From assembly GCA_964349835.1 (NCBI GenBank), contig CAYGID010000081.1:1-10071 (forward strand): a stretch of DNA of 10,071 bases, in the 5' to 3' direction. How positions within the stretch are numbered: position 1 is the stretch's first letter; every line of letters starts with the position of its first letter. Below, piece after piece: positions 1-7,120 of the stretch. The DNA is from JAQVSH01 sp964349835 (GTDB taxonomy: Bacteria; Bacteroidota; Bacteroidia; Bacteroidales; UBA4181). The notes under the pieces are model-generated. The model was given only the letters and a program-made list of their open reading frames with translations. It did no database searches and was not told the DNA's origin. Position numbers and translations under genes: made by a program.

Positions 1-70
1 GGCCAACATAGTCCATCACCCGGTTAATGCGGGCCGTATACTCCTGCCGGCTTAGATTGGTGTGCTCCAT
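1..70 (-). CDS. AraC-family transcriptional regulator, N-terminal fragment (runs off the left edge)
   Basis: Reading leftward from an ATG at 70-68 gives 23 open codons beginning MEHTNLSRQEYTARI and continuing NRVMDYVG to the window edge. The pattern of a short polar lead followed by a Y-x-x-R-I-N-R-V-x-D-Y helix is how many AraC regulators with an N-terminal helix-turn-helix and a C-terminal GyrI-like effector domain begin; that is family knowledge, and only the first helix is visible here. The gene is divergent from the secreted GH2 enzyme at 470, so it could regulate it, but this is inference. The bases before the ATG are AT-rich without a Shine-Dalgarno motif, as usual in Bacteroidota. The rest of the protein, including both helix-turn-helix motifs, lies outside the window, so the family call is moderate. 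It could still be an unrelated protein. Confidence 0.55.
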   Translation of the reverse strand, partial: MEHTNLSRQEYTARINRVMDYVG

Positions 71-102
71 AGGAAAAATCAATGAATTAGTGCTCCAGTG
101 CA

Positions 103-124
103 TCGAAGCGCTTATGCGCTTCGA
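103..124. repeat. Perfect 9-bp inverted repeat (hairpin)
   Basis: TCGAAGCGC at 103-111 is the exact reverse complement of GCGCTTCGA at 116-124, with the 4-base loop TTAT between them. It is not followed by a T-run on either side, so it is not a typical intrinsic terminator. The GCGCTTCG core recurs in the other repeats of the window (near 188, inverted near 335, and at 9973), so this is one unit of a dispersed repeat family. Confidence 0.7.
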
Positions 125-126
125 GA

Positions 127-185
127 GCTCTAATGCTCTAATGCTCTGGTGCTCTGGTGCTCTTGTGCTCTTGTGCTCTTGTGCT
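127..185. repeat. Tandem octamer array GCTCTNNT, seven units
   Basis: Seven contiguous 8-base units fit GCTCTNNT: two GCTCTAAT, two GCTCTGGT and three GCTCTTGT, then a partial GCT. The two variable bases are always a doubled base (AA, GG or TT) and equal variants lie side by side, which suggests growth by local duplication of neighbouring units. The period is 8, not a multiple of 3, so it is unlikely to be coding. The same octamer occurs inverted at 349-445 and direct at 9954-9969. Confidence 0.85.
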
Positions 186-233
186 ACGCTTCGCGCAAAA
201 TTGCATATTTTTTAGAAGAAAGAGTTTACGAAT

Positions 234-265
234 CTTGCGAAACTATTGCGAATATTCTATCTTCG
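234..265 (+). promoter_or_regulatory. Weak candidate promoter for the GH2 gene
   Basis: CTTG at 234-237 and TATCTTCG at 258-265 are 20 bases apart. The Bacteroides sigma-ABfr consensus is TTTG, 19-23 bases, then TAnnTTTG; each box here has one mismatch. A start near 272 would give a 5' leader of about 200 bases containing the mosaic repeat. The match is imperfect and could be chance. Confidence 0.25.
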
Positions 266-334
266 GACATCCACACAAATCTGCCTGTTTCACTGCACTT
301 GCCTCCTCGACATGAAAAGTTTGGCGACCTATTT

Positions 335-445
335 GCGCGAAGCGCAGCACTAGAGCATTTGCGCGATGCACCAGAGCACTAAAGCACCAGAGCCTAGCGC
401 GCACGCAGCATTAGAGCTCTTGCGCGCAGCGCGATGTACTAGAAC
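335..445. repeat. Mosaic intergenic repeat upstream of the GH2 gene
   Basis: GC-rich blocks built on GCGCGAAGCGC and TTGCGCGCAGCGC alternate with inverted octamers of the form ANNAGAGC at 349-356, 370-377, 386-393 and 410-417. Single-mismatch units lie at 378-385 and 438-445. The three units from 370 to 393 are contiguous. Two blocks match the right-hand repeat exactly in inverted orientation: 335-350 with 9968-9983 (16 bases) and 419-432 with 9939-9952 (14 bases). Relative to the gene that follows, both copies lie in the same orientation, so this is a dispersed family and not an array private to this locus. Confidence 0.75.
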
Positions 446-469
446 ACTAATCCATTCACCATTCAATAT

Positions 470-3001
470 ATGAAGCCTCTCCTTTCCCTCCCCATCCTGC
501 TGTTTCTCTTTTGTATGGCTCCGGCAAGCGGAGCTGAGAAGCAGCCACTGCGCAAACAGTTTTTCAATCACGACTGGAGATTTTTTCTGGGCGATCCATC
601 GCAAGCCTCCGAAGCCGGTTTCGACGATAAGAACTGGCGTACCCTCGATCTGCCTCACGACTGGAGCATCGAGGGGAAGATTGATCCTAACCACCCCATG
701 GGGAACGATGGCGGCTACTTTCAGTCAGGAGTGGGCTGGTACCGGAAGAGCTTCGAAGTGCCCGCAACGTGGAAAGGTCAGCGCATAGCCATCTATTTCG
801 AGGGGGTCTATATGAACTCCGAGGTGTTTATCAACGGCAAATCGCTGGGGGTCTATCCGTACGGCTACTCCTCGTTCCGTTACGACCTGACCCCCTATCT
901 CGACTATGGAAAGCCCAATCTGATTGCAGTGCGTGTAGATAATTCGCAGCAAGTCAACAGCCGCTGGTACAGCGGTTCGGGCATCTACCGCCATGTGTGG
1001 CTCGAGGTGACCCCTCCGGTACATGTGGCCCCCTGGGGCGTAGCCGTTACCACACCTGTAGCCACTCCCCAAAAGGCCACTGTTCTACTGAAGGCCTCAG
1101 TAAAAAACCAAACCAATGGCGTACAGAAGGTTACCGTCAAGAGCTGGCTCAGGGATTCGCGCAACATAATTGTGGGATCGGCCGAAAGTAAGATTGAACT
1201 TCCCGCAAATAGCCAAAAAGAGGTGGAGATGCAGATTGCCGTATCGAATCCGCTGCTTTGGTCGCCCGAAACGCCTACTCTTTACAATGCAGATATCCAG
1301 ATACCTTCTGGCAAAGATGGAGACGATTTTCTCCGAACCCCCTTCGGGATCCGGACCCTGCGCTTCTCCACCCAGGATGGTTTTCAACTCAACGGAAAAA
1401 CCGTGAAGCTGAACGGCGGCTGCGTGCACCACGACAACGGTTCACTGGGGGCATCGGCCTTTACCCGCGCCGAAGAGCGCAGGGTCGAAATACTGAAGGC
1501 GGCTGGTTTTAATGCCATCCGCACCTCGCATAATCCCCCCTCAGAGGCATTTCTCGATGCTTGCGACCGACTGGGCATGCTAGTAATGGATGAGTCGTTC
1601 GACGGTTGGAGAGAGAAAAAAACCACCTACGACTACGCCCTGAATTTTGATACCTGGTGGCAGCGCGATGTGGAGGCCATGGTGCTTCGCGACCGCAACC
1701 ATCCCTCCATCATTATGTGGAGCACCGGAAACGAAATTATTGAGCGCAAAAGCCCCGAGGCAGTAGAGACCGCTTCAAAGCTGGCAGCCGCAGTCCGCAA
1801 CCTGGACCCCTCCCGCCCTGTTACCTCAGCCATAACCACATGGGACAGAGAGTGGGCGATGTTCGATCCCCTCTTTGCCGCACACGATATAGGCGGGTAT
1901 AACTACCAGCTGCACCGCGCCGCCTCCGATCACGAGCGGGTTCCTTCGCGCATCATAGTGCAAACCGAATCGTATCCCCGCGACGCCTTTGCCAACTGGA
2001 AACTGGTGCAAAACAACAACTATATCATTGGCGATTTTGTATGGACGGCACTCGATTATCTGGGCGAATCGGGCATTGGACGTTGGTACTATCCCGGCGA
2101 CGTGAAGGGCGAACATTATCAGGGAAAGCTCTACCCCTGGCATGCCGCCTACTGCGGCGACATTGACCTTACAGGCTGGCGTAAACCCATCTCTCACTAT
2201 CGCAGCATGTTGTACAATACCAACGAAAAACTCTACATGGCAGTGCGCGAACCCCAGCCCGCCTCCGGGAAAATCACCGTTACAGGCTGGGCCGTATGGC
2301 CCACTTGGGAGCGTTGGAACTGGCCCGGTTATGAGGGCAAAGAGATTGAGGTCGAAATCTATTCGCACTATCCCGAGGTTCGACTCTACCTCAATAACCA
2401 ACTCCTGGGTCAACAGCCCACCTCTGAGACCACGCAGTTTAAAGCCACCTTTTCGGTGCCCTATGCGCCCGGCATACTCAAAGCAGTGGGGGTAGCCAAC
2501 GGGAAAGAGCAGGAGTCGAAGGTGCTTCAGACCGCGGCCGATGTGGCTGCGATTCGCCTACTGCCCGACCGCACAAAACTGACGTCCGACGGGCAGGATC
2601 TTTCGTTTGTTGAGGTACAACTCACCGATGCCAAAGGAGTGCTTAAAGCCGACGCCCGAAACCGGTTACAATTCTCCGTTTCGGGACCCGGGCTCATTGC
2701 CGGTGTCGACAACGCCGATATCAGCGACACCACCTCCTATGCCTCCACCTCACGGGCCGCCTGGAATGGAAGGGCACTGGTAGTGATACGGAGCACCCGC
2801 GCCACCGGAAATATAAAACTGACCGTTCGGTCGGAAGGCCTTCGAGATGCCACAATTACCCTGAAAACCGCAAAAGTGAAGCCCGAAAAACAGCCCGTGG
2901 CGACTGTCCAATTAGCGCCTATAGGTCAACCAAACGTAACCACATACGGAGGGGGTGGTGTTCGGGGAAGCGTAAGAACCACGACAATAATAAGTAGGTA
3001 G
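470..3001 (+). CDS. Secreted glycoside hydrolase family 2 protein (beta-galactosidase-like)
   Basis: 843 aa, predicted to remove terminal beta-linked sugars, probably galactose, from oligosaccharides in the periplasm. Residues 1-22 form a signal peptide with a hydrophobic core and a likely cut after SGA; no good lipobox is seen. Domains in order: jelly-roll sugar-binding domain (about 26-180), Ig-like domain (185-295), TIM barrel (300-585), DUF4982-like domain (605-680) and a C-terminal GH2 domain (690-800). In the barrel, N421-E422 in STGNEII is the expected acid/base, and E500 in VQTESYP the expected nucleophile. R351 and H354 in RTSHNPP match the conserved barrel motif. The tail after 800 is glycine- and threonine-rich and does not look like a sorting domain. 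The gene appears intact. Many GH2 families share this layout, so beta-glucuronidase or another specificity is possible. It is GC-rich (a sampled row is 62%), unlike the cassette that follows. Confidence 0.9.
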   Translation: MKPLLSLPILLFLFCMAPASGAEKQPLRKQFFNHDWRFFLGDPSQASEAGFDDKNWRTLDLPHDWSIEGKIDPNHPMGNDGGYFQSGVGWYRKSFEVPATWKGQRIAIYFEGVYMNSEVFINGKSLGVYPYGYSSFRYDLTPYLDYGKPNLIAVRVDNSQQVNSRWYSGSGIYRHVWLEVTPPVHVAPWGVAVTTPVATPQKATVLLKASVKNQTNGVQKVTVKSWLRDSRNIIVGSAESKIELPANSQKEVEMQIAVSNPLLWSPETPTLYNADIQIPSGKDGDDFLRTPFGIRTLRFSTQDGFQLNGKTVKLNGGCVHHDNGSLGASAFTRAEERRVEILKAAGFNAIRTSHNPPSEAFLDACDRLGMLVMDESFDGWREKKTTYDYALNFDTWWQRDVEAMVLRDRNHPSIIMWSTGNEIIERKSPEAVETASKLAAAVRNLDPSRPVTSAITTWDREWAMFDPLFAAHDIGGYNYQLHRAASDHERVPSRIIVQTESYPRDAFANWKLVQNNNYIIGDFVWTALDYLGESGIGRWYYPGDVKGEHYQGKLYPWHAAYCGDIDLTGWRKPISHYRSMLYNTNEKLYMAVREPQPASGKITVTGWAVWPTWERWNWPGYEGKEIEVEIYSHYPEVRLYLNNQLLGQQPTSETTQFKATFSVPYAPGILKAVGVANGKEQESKVLQTAADVAAIRLLPDRTKLTSDGQDLSFVEVQLTDAKGVLKADARNRLQFSVSGPGLIAGVDNADISDTTSYASTSRAAWNGRALVVIRSTRATGNIKLTVRSEGLRDATITLKTAKVKPEKQPVATVQLAPIGQPNVTTYGGGGVRGSVRTTTIISR

Positions 3002-3008
3002 GGGTAAT

Positions 3009-3030
3009 GTGCGCTTGCGCGCAAGTGCAC
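3009..3030. repeat. Near-perfect 22-base palindrome after the GH2 stop
   Basis: Starting 8 bases after the stop codon, GTGCGCTTG at 3009-3017 pairs with CAAGTGCAC at 3022-3030 around a CGCG centre; the only non-Watson-Crick pair is one G-T. In RNA it would form a 9-bp hairpin. No U-run follows, so it may mark or protect the transcript end and not act as a classic terminator. TGCGCGCAAGTGC within it (3015-3027) is identical to 9943-9955 at the right edge, placing it in the same repeat family. Confidence 0.65.
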
Positions 3031-3074
3031 TAAGGCTCTTCCAGACTTATCAGGTTTGTCAACATAATTTCTAC

Positions 3075-3105
3075 ATTGACTAATCCGTCGGTTCACCTAT
3101 CTTTG
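3075..3105 (+). promoter_or_regulatory. Promoter candidate for the four-gene cassette
   Basis: ATTG at 3075-3078 is followed after exactly 19 bases by TATCTTTG at 3098-3105. The second box is a full match to the Bacteroidota -7 element TAnnTTTG, and the first matches TTTG at three of four bases with optimal spacing. Transcription would begin near 3112 and leave a leader of about 130 bases before the ATG at 3242. No comparable promoter was seen before the later cassette genes, which fits one transcript. No operator-like inverted repeat was recognised here. Confidence 0.55.
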
Positions 3106-3241
3106 GGTTTTTGTTGGCTTGAGGACTGACTATTGAGAAACCTGGCAGATATTTGTGACGATGGTCAGGTACTCCTCATACCTGCCCAAAGGATTTTCGA
3201 CTTATGTTAAATATCTTCACACCGCTAAAACTATACTGAGT

Positions 3242-5923
3242 ATGGAGAATAATATTGTTCAAAATCATCTCTTTGAAAGTGGAGCTAGGTGGCTTCGCGC
3301 TGATTTCCATTTGCATACATCAAAAGATGGTGAGTTTCAGTGTGAAAATGCCCAATACGTTGAGAAACTGAAAACAGAGGGGGTTCGGATTGGACTCATT
3401 ACAAACCATAACAAATTCGATAAGGAAGAATACAAAGCACTTTTTAGACTAGCATCCAGCGAAGATATCTTTCTATTACCCGGTGTTGAATTAAGTGTCA
3501 ACGATGGCGCCAATGGCATCCATTGTTTGGTCGCCTTCGATAAAGAACAGTGGCTACCCAACGGACAGCATAATGATGATTTCATCGCCAGTTTTCTTAA
3601 TGCCGCTTTTGAAGGCATCCCCAATAGGGAGAACGGTAATGGAAATTGCAGATATAGCCTTTCTGAATTATTGAAGAAACTGGATGAGCACCAAAAAGCC
3701 GGTCGGAACAGTTTCATCATCATGGCTCATTGTGAAAGAGTGAAAGGATTTTTGACTGAATTGGATGGGGGGAGAATCAAACCTTTAGGTCAAGATGAAA
3801 ACTTCAGAACATTCGTTTTGGGTTTTCAACAATACTATGAAAAGGTGGTCTCCCAGCAATCCCTGAGGCAATGGTTCACTGATCAAATAATGATTCCCGC
3901 CTTTGTGGAGGGCTCCGATCCAAAATCACTGGAGGCAGTGGGTCGGGCACACAATAGCGGTGGGGTTGAACGCAAATGCTACCTGAAAATCAGTGATTTT
4001 TCCTTTGAGGCCGTTCGTTTTGCTCTCTCTCAAAGAGAAAAAAGGGTGTCCGCATCCATTCCTATCCCTGGCAACACATATATTAGCAAGGTGTCGTACG
4101 AATGTAATGAACAAAGCAGCCTGAGAACCCTTTCGTTCTGCTTGAGCCCAAACATGAACATCCTCATGGGGAGCAAAGGGAGCGGGAAATCAACGATTCT
4201 CGAAACCATTCGCTTTGGTTTGGGGTTGAAATCCAAAAACAAGGAGCAGGATGTGGACAAGAAACAACGCCTTATTAACTACGGTATGGCAGCAAGTGGC
4301 CTCATTATTCTTGAGGTGAAGGCTAAAGGAAGAACGTACTGCGTGAAACGCAGTGTCACTGATGATTTTTTTAACATTTCTGAGAACGGGAGAACTTTGG
4401 ACATTGGAGTCGGGGACTTGTTCGGTCGCGCACCCATCTACTACGGGCAAAAGGATCTATCAGAGGGGGACGACGGGTTCAATGTTCGTTTTTTGGAGGA
4501 TCAGGTGGACAGTGCCACACTCGGGGCTATTCGGGAACGTATAAGATCAAAGGCAAACGAAATCACCGAAGCCATAGCGTTGCTCAGCAAACTCAGGAAG
4601 TCTGTGGAGTCCAAACCGGATATTGTGGCTGAGATTGCTAAATGGACACATAAACTGAAGATTTTTGAGGAGCGGGGCATTGTTGAGAAACTGAACAGAG
4701 AGATTGAGTTTGACCGGGATGCTCTGAAAATTAAGGAGACCATAGGATTTTCTCGACAATACCTCGATGATTTGTCCGAATTGATCCAAAAATATAAGTC
4801 CGGGGTTGAATCCATCGTCAAATATGAATCGAAGGAAAACTCAACATTCTTTGAGGATTTCTTTAAAGCCTTCTCCGCAATCAGAGCGAAGTTCGATAGA
4901 GTGACACAACAGATGTCTGATCTTGACGAAGACTTAGAATATCTGGATTTGGTGCCGCTTATTTCGCTACAGGATCAATTTCTTCTGATTCAGAAGGGCT
5001 TTCAGGAGGAATTTTCCAAAACAAAGCGTGAGTTGAACGAACCGGATCTTAATCCAGATGACTACCCAAGATTTAAAAGAAACCTTGAAACCTCAAAATT
5101 AAAGCTGGGAGAAATCGAGAAAATAGAACAGCGGATCAAGAAGGGGGAAGAAGTTGTCCGTCAGGAATTGGAAAAGCTAACGGCTCTATGGAAAGAGGAA
5201 TTCAACTTGATACACTCCAAGGCAGAAGAATTGAACCAAATGGAAGGCAACCAGTTACAGTTTGATTATGGATTTCAAACCGATGAGGAGTCCTTTCATA
5301 AGAAGATCAGCGAACTGTGTATTGGCACCAATGTGCGTGATGCCTACTTCTCTGAGATCGCCAACCAATATCGGAATGGCATTGAAATCTTTCAAGACTT
5401 GCTGGTGGAGGACTCAAAACTGGCCAGAATACTAAGCGGAGGAAACCATTTGCTCAATTTCAGGCAGCGATTTGAAGAAAGGCTTGCTTTTTTTGTGACT
5501 TACCAAGTCCCTAATGAGACCACCATTAAGCTTAATGGGAAAGAACTCACTTCCTCATTCTCACTTGGAGAAAAGGCCTCAGCATTAATTTCATTCTTGC
5601 TGTCAAAGGATAACAATGATTTGATTATCATTGATCAGCCCGAAGACGACCTGGATACTCAGTCTTTGTATGAAAACATCATTAAGTCTATTTCCAGGAT
5701 GAAGGACAAAACCCAGTTTATTTTTGCCACCCATAATGCCAATATTCCGGTGCTGGGAGATAGCGAGCAGGTAATACGGTGCCATTTCGAAGATGGCGCC
5801 ATCTCGGTCTGCACCGGAGGGATTGATTATAAACCCATCCAAAAGGAAATTATCAACATCATGGAGGGCGGTAGAGAGGCCTTTAGGAAACGAAATGAAA
5901 TTTACAAAAAATGGAAGCAATAG
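3242..5923 (+). CDS. PHP-domain / SMC-like ABC ATPase fusion (TrlF-like)
   Basis: 893 aa from the chosen ATG. The first 250 residues resemble a PHP metal-dependent phosphoesterase: D21-F-H23-L-H25, N55-H56, E83 in PGVELS, H94 and H163 are likely metal ligands, and D226 lies in GSDPK where PHP proteins usually have GSDxH. An SMC/RecF-type ATPase follows: Walker A GSKGSGKST (310-318), Q-loop at Q403, a charged coiled-coil-rich middle (430-670), signature FSLGEKAS (773-780), Walker B LIIIDQPEDD (794-803) and switch histidine H831. PHP plus SMC-like ATPase is the layout of proteins annotated as TrlF family. They are cytoplasmic and suspected of nucleic-acid cleavage or sensing, but I know of no settled function. 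An upstream in-frame GTG (3155) or ATG (3161) would add 29 or 27 residues with no PHP-like content; I chose 3242 because the conserved domain begins right after it. The gene overlaps the next one by 13 bases, suggesting coupled translation. Confidence 0.85.
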   Translation: MENNIVQNHLFESGARWLRADFHLHTSKDGEFQCENAQYVEKLKTEGVRIGLITNHNKFDKEEYKALFRLASSEDIFLLPGVELSVNDGANGIHCLVAFDKEQWLPNGQHNDDFIASFLNAAFEGIPNRENGNGNCRYSLSELLKKLDEHQKAGRNSFIIMAHCERVKGFLTELDGGRIKPLGQDENFRTFVLGFQQYYEKVVSQQSLRQWFTDQIMIPAFVEGSDPKSLEAVGRAHNSGGVERKCYLKISDFSFEAVRFALSQREKRVSASIPIPGNTYISKVSYECNEQSSLRTLSFCLSPNMNILMGSKGSGKSTILETIRFGLGLKSKNKEQDVDKKQRLINYGMAASGLIILEVKAKGRTYCVKRSVTDDFFNISENGRTLDIGVGDLFGRAPIYYGQKDLSEGDDGFNVRFLEDQVDSATLGAIRERIRSKANEITEAIALLSKLRKSVESKPDIVAEIAKWTHKLKIFEERGIVEKLNREIEFDRDALKIKETIGFSRQYLDDLSELIQKYKSGVESIVKYESKENSTFFEDFFKAFSAIRAKFDRVTQQMSDLDEDLEYLDLVPLISLQDQFLLIQKGFQEEFSKTKRELNEPDLNPDDYPRFKRNLETSKLKLGEIEKIEQRIKKGEEVVRQELEKLTALWKEEFNLIHSKAEELNQMEGNQLQFDYGFQTDEESFHKKISELCIGTNVRDAYFSEIANQYRNGIEIFQDLLVEDSKLARILSGGNHLLNFRQRFEERLAFFVTYQVPNETTIKLNGKELTSSFSLGEKASALISFLLSKDNNDLIIIDQPEDDLDTQSLYENIIKSISRMKDKTQFIFATHNANIPVLGDSEQVIRCHFEDGAISVCTGGIDYKPIQKEIINIMEGGREAFRKRNEIYKKWKQ

Positions 5924-7068
5924 ATCTGTTAACACTGATCAATGGAGGGGAAACCAGCCGGGTTCAATTTAAGGAAGATGTCACCAATGGGGTTTCGATT
6001 GCACAGGAGATGGTTGCTTTTGCCAACGCTATGGGTGGCACCATAATCGTTGGGGTGAAAGATAAAACCGGAGAAATTGCAGGCCTTAATTACGAGGCAC
6101 TCCAAAGAATCAACAACCTGCTGTCCACCTCGGCCAACGATTTGGTCAAACCCTCGTTACAACTATACACTGAATCTGTACAAATTGACAATAAATACGT
6201 CTTAATCGTGACGATCCCCGAAGGTATTTACAAACCTTATCGGGACAAAGACGGTTCCGTATGGATAAAAAAAGGCTCGGACAAACGGAAGGTCACTAGT
6301 AACGAAGAGGAAGCGCGATTGCTGCAATCAGGCTCATTACTCTACGCGGACGAGATGGGTGTAAGGAATTCTTCCCTGAATGATTTGAATTCTGATGTTC
6401 TTTCAGAGTATTTTCTGAAACAGTTTGGAAAATCTGCCGCAGAATTTGGAATTGATGTGGTTCAACTATACCGCAACATGCATTTGCTGTCGGACGACAA
6501 TTTGACATTGGCGGGAGTCTTGCTTTTTGGCAAGAATCCGCAAATGTTTCGTCCGGTCTTTGTAATTAAAGCGGTGTATTTTGTGGGTAATGCCATTTCG
6601 GGTACCGAATACCGCGATAGTCAGGATATTTCCGGAACCATTGGTGAAATGTTTGCGCAAAGCCTATCTTTTGTGACGCGCAACATAAAGTACACCCAAC
6701 AAGGTCGTGGCTTTAACTCAGTAGGCATGCCGGAAATTCCACTGATCGTGTTTGAGGAGCTGATTCAAAATGCTCTGATACACAGGGATTATCTGAAGAG
6801 CTCTCCCATTCGGCTACTTATCTTCGATAACAGAATTGAGATTATTAGTCCTGGGAAATTACCCAACTCTTTGTCCGTTGAAAGCATAAAGTTAGGTAAT
6901 GCCGTCTCCAGAAATCCCCTTCTGGCATCGTTTGCCTCAAGAATGCTACCATACAGGGGACTTGGATCGGGTATCATTCGGTCCATGCAAGCTTATCCAA
7001 ATATTGATTTTTTTAATGACACTGAAGGGGAACAGTTTACCGTTACTATTAAACGACCCTCAGAATGA
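5911..7068 (+). CDS. AlbA_2 (Schlafen-type) protein with divergent GHKL-like ATPase domain
   Basis: 385 aa. Residues 10-130 form an AlbA_2/Schlafen AAA_4 domain with ETSRVQFKE (14-22), AFANAMGGTIIVGVKD (36-51) and the YKPYRDKDGSVWIKKGS segment (108-123). The C-terminal half has the motifs of the HATPase_c_4 group found in COG2865-type proteins: EELIQNALIHRDY (282-294), IRLLIFDNRIEI (300-311), RNPLLA (334-339) and the glycine-rich RGLGSGI (349-355). Such proteins are usually annotated as putative transcriptional regulators or ATP-binding proteins; eukaryotic Schlafens use the related N-domain to cut tRNA. Here the second acidic residue of the Schlafen ExxxxE pattern is Q19, so nuclease activity is doubtful. 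No helix-turn-helix is obvious. The start lies inside the end of the preceding gene, so the two are probably translated together. It could regulate the cassette or be an RNA- or DNA-binding effector. Confidence 0.85.
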   Translation: MEAIDLLTLINGGETSRVQFKEDVTNGVSIAQEMVAFANAMGGTIIVGVKDKTGEIAGLNYEALQRINNLLSTSANDLVKPSLQLYTESVQIDNKYVLIVTIPEGIYKPYRDKDGSVWIKKGSDKRKVTSNEEEARLLQSGSLLYADEMGVRNSSLNDLNSDVLSEYFLKQFGKSAAEFGIDVVQLYRNMHLLSDDNLTLAGVLLFGKNPQMFRPVFVIKAVYFVGNAISGTEYRDSQDISGTIGEMFAQSLSFVTRNIKYTQQGRGFNSVGMPEIPLIVFEELIQNALIHRDYLKSSPIRLLIFDNRIEIISPGKLPNSLSVESIKLGNAVSRNPLLASFASRMLPYRGLGSGIIRSMQAYPNIDFFNDTEGEQFTVTIKRPSE

Positions 7069-7120
7069 TGAAGTTAAAGACCCCCAATCTACCAAAGACA
7101 TCTGCCTAAATTGACAACGT

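Larger units (their letters stand above)
71..469. other. Divergent intergenic region, repeat-rich, no gene
   Basis: This 399-base stretch separates the AraC-like gene from the GH2 gene. Short open frames cross it, but they are built mostly from the octamer repeats and show no recognisable protein, so I call no gene. It holds a perfect hairpin (103-124), an octamer tandem array (127-185), an AT-rich unique segment (about 190-332) with a candidate promoter, and a mosaic repeat (335-445) running almost to the GH2 start codon. The last bases before the ATG (452-465) are two copies of CCATTCA. Confidence 0.8.

Noticed and set aside
127..185. Short regularly repeated units as a possible CRISPR array
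   Set aside because: Units are contiguous 8-mers with no spacers, and no cas gene is present.
149..382. 77-codon open frame across the left intergenic region
   Set aside because: It is built largely from octamer and GC-rich repeat sequence, has no recognisable protein pattern and ends within the mosaic repeat.
1826..2413. 195-codon open frame on the minus strand inside the GH2 gene
   Set aside because: It lies fully opposite the conserved GH2 barrel and C-terminal domains; it is a shadow produced by the GC-rich codon use.
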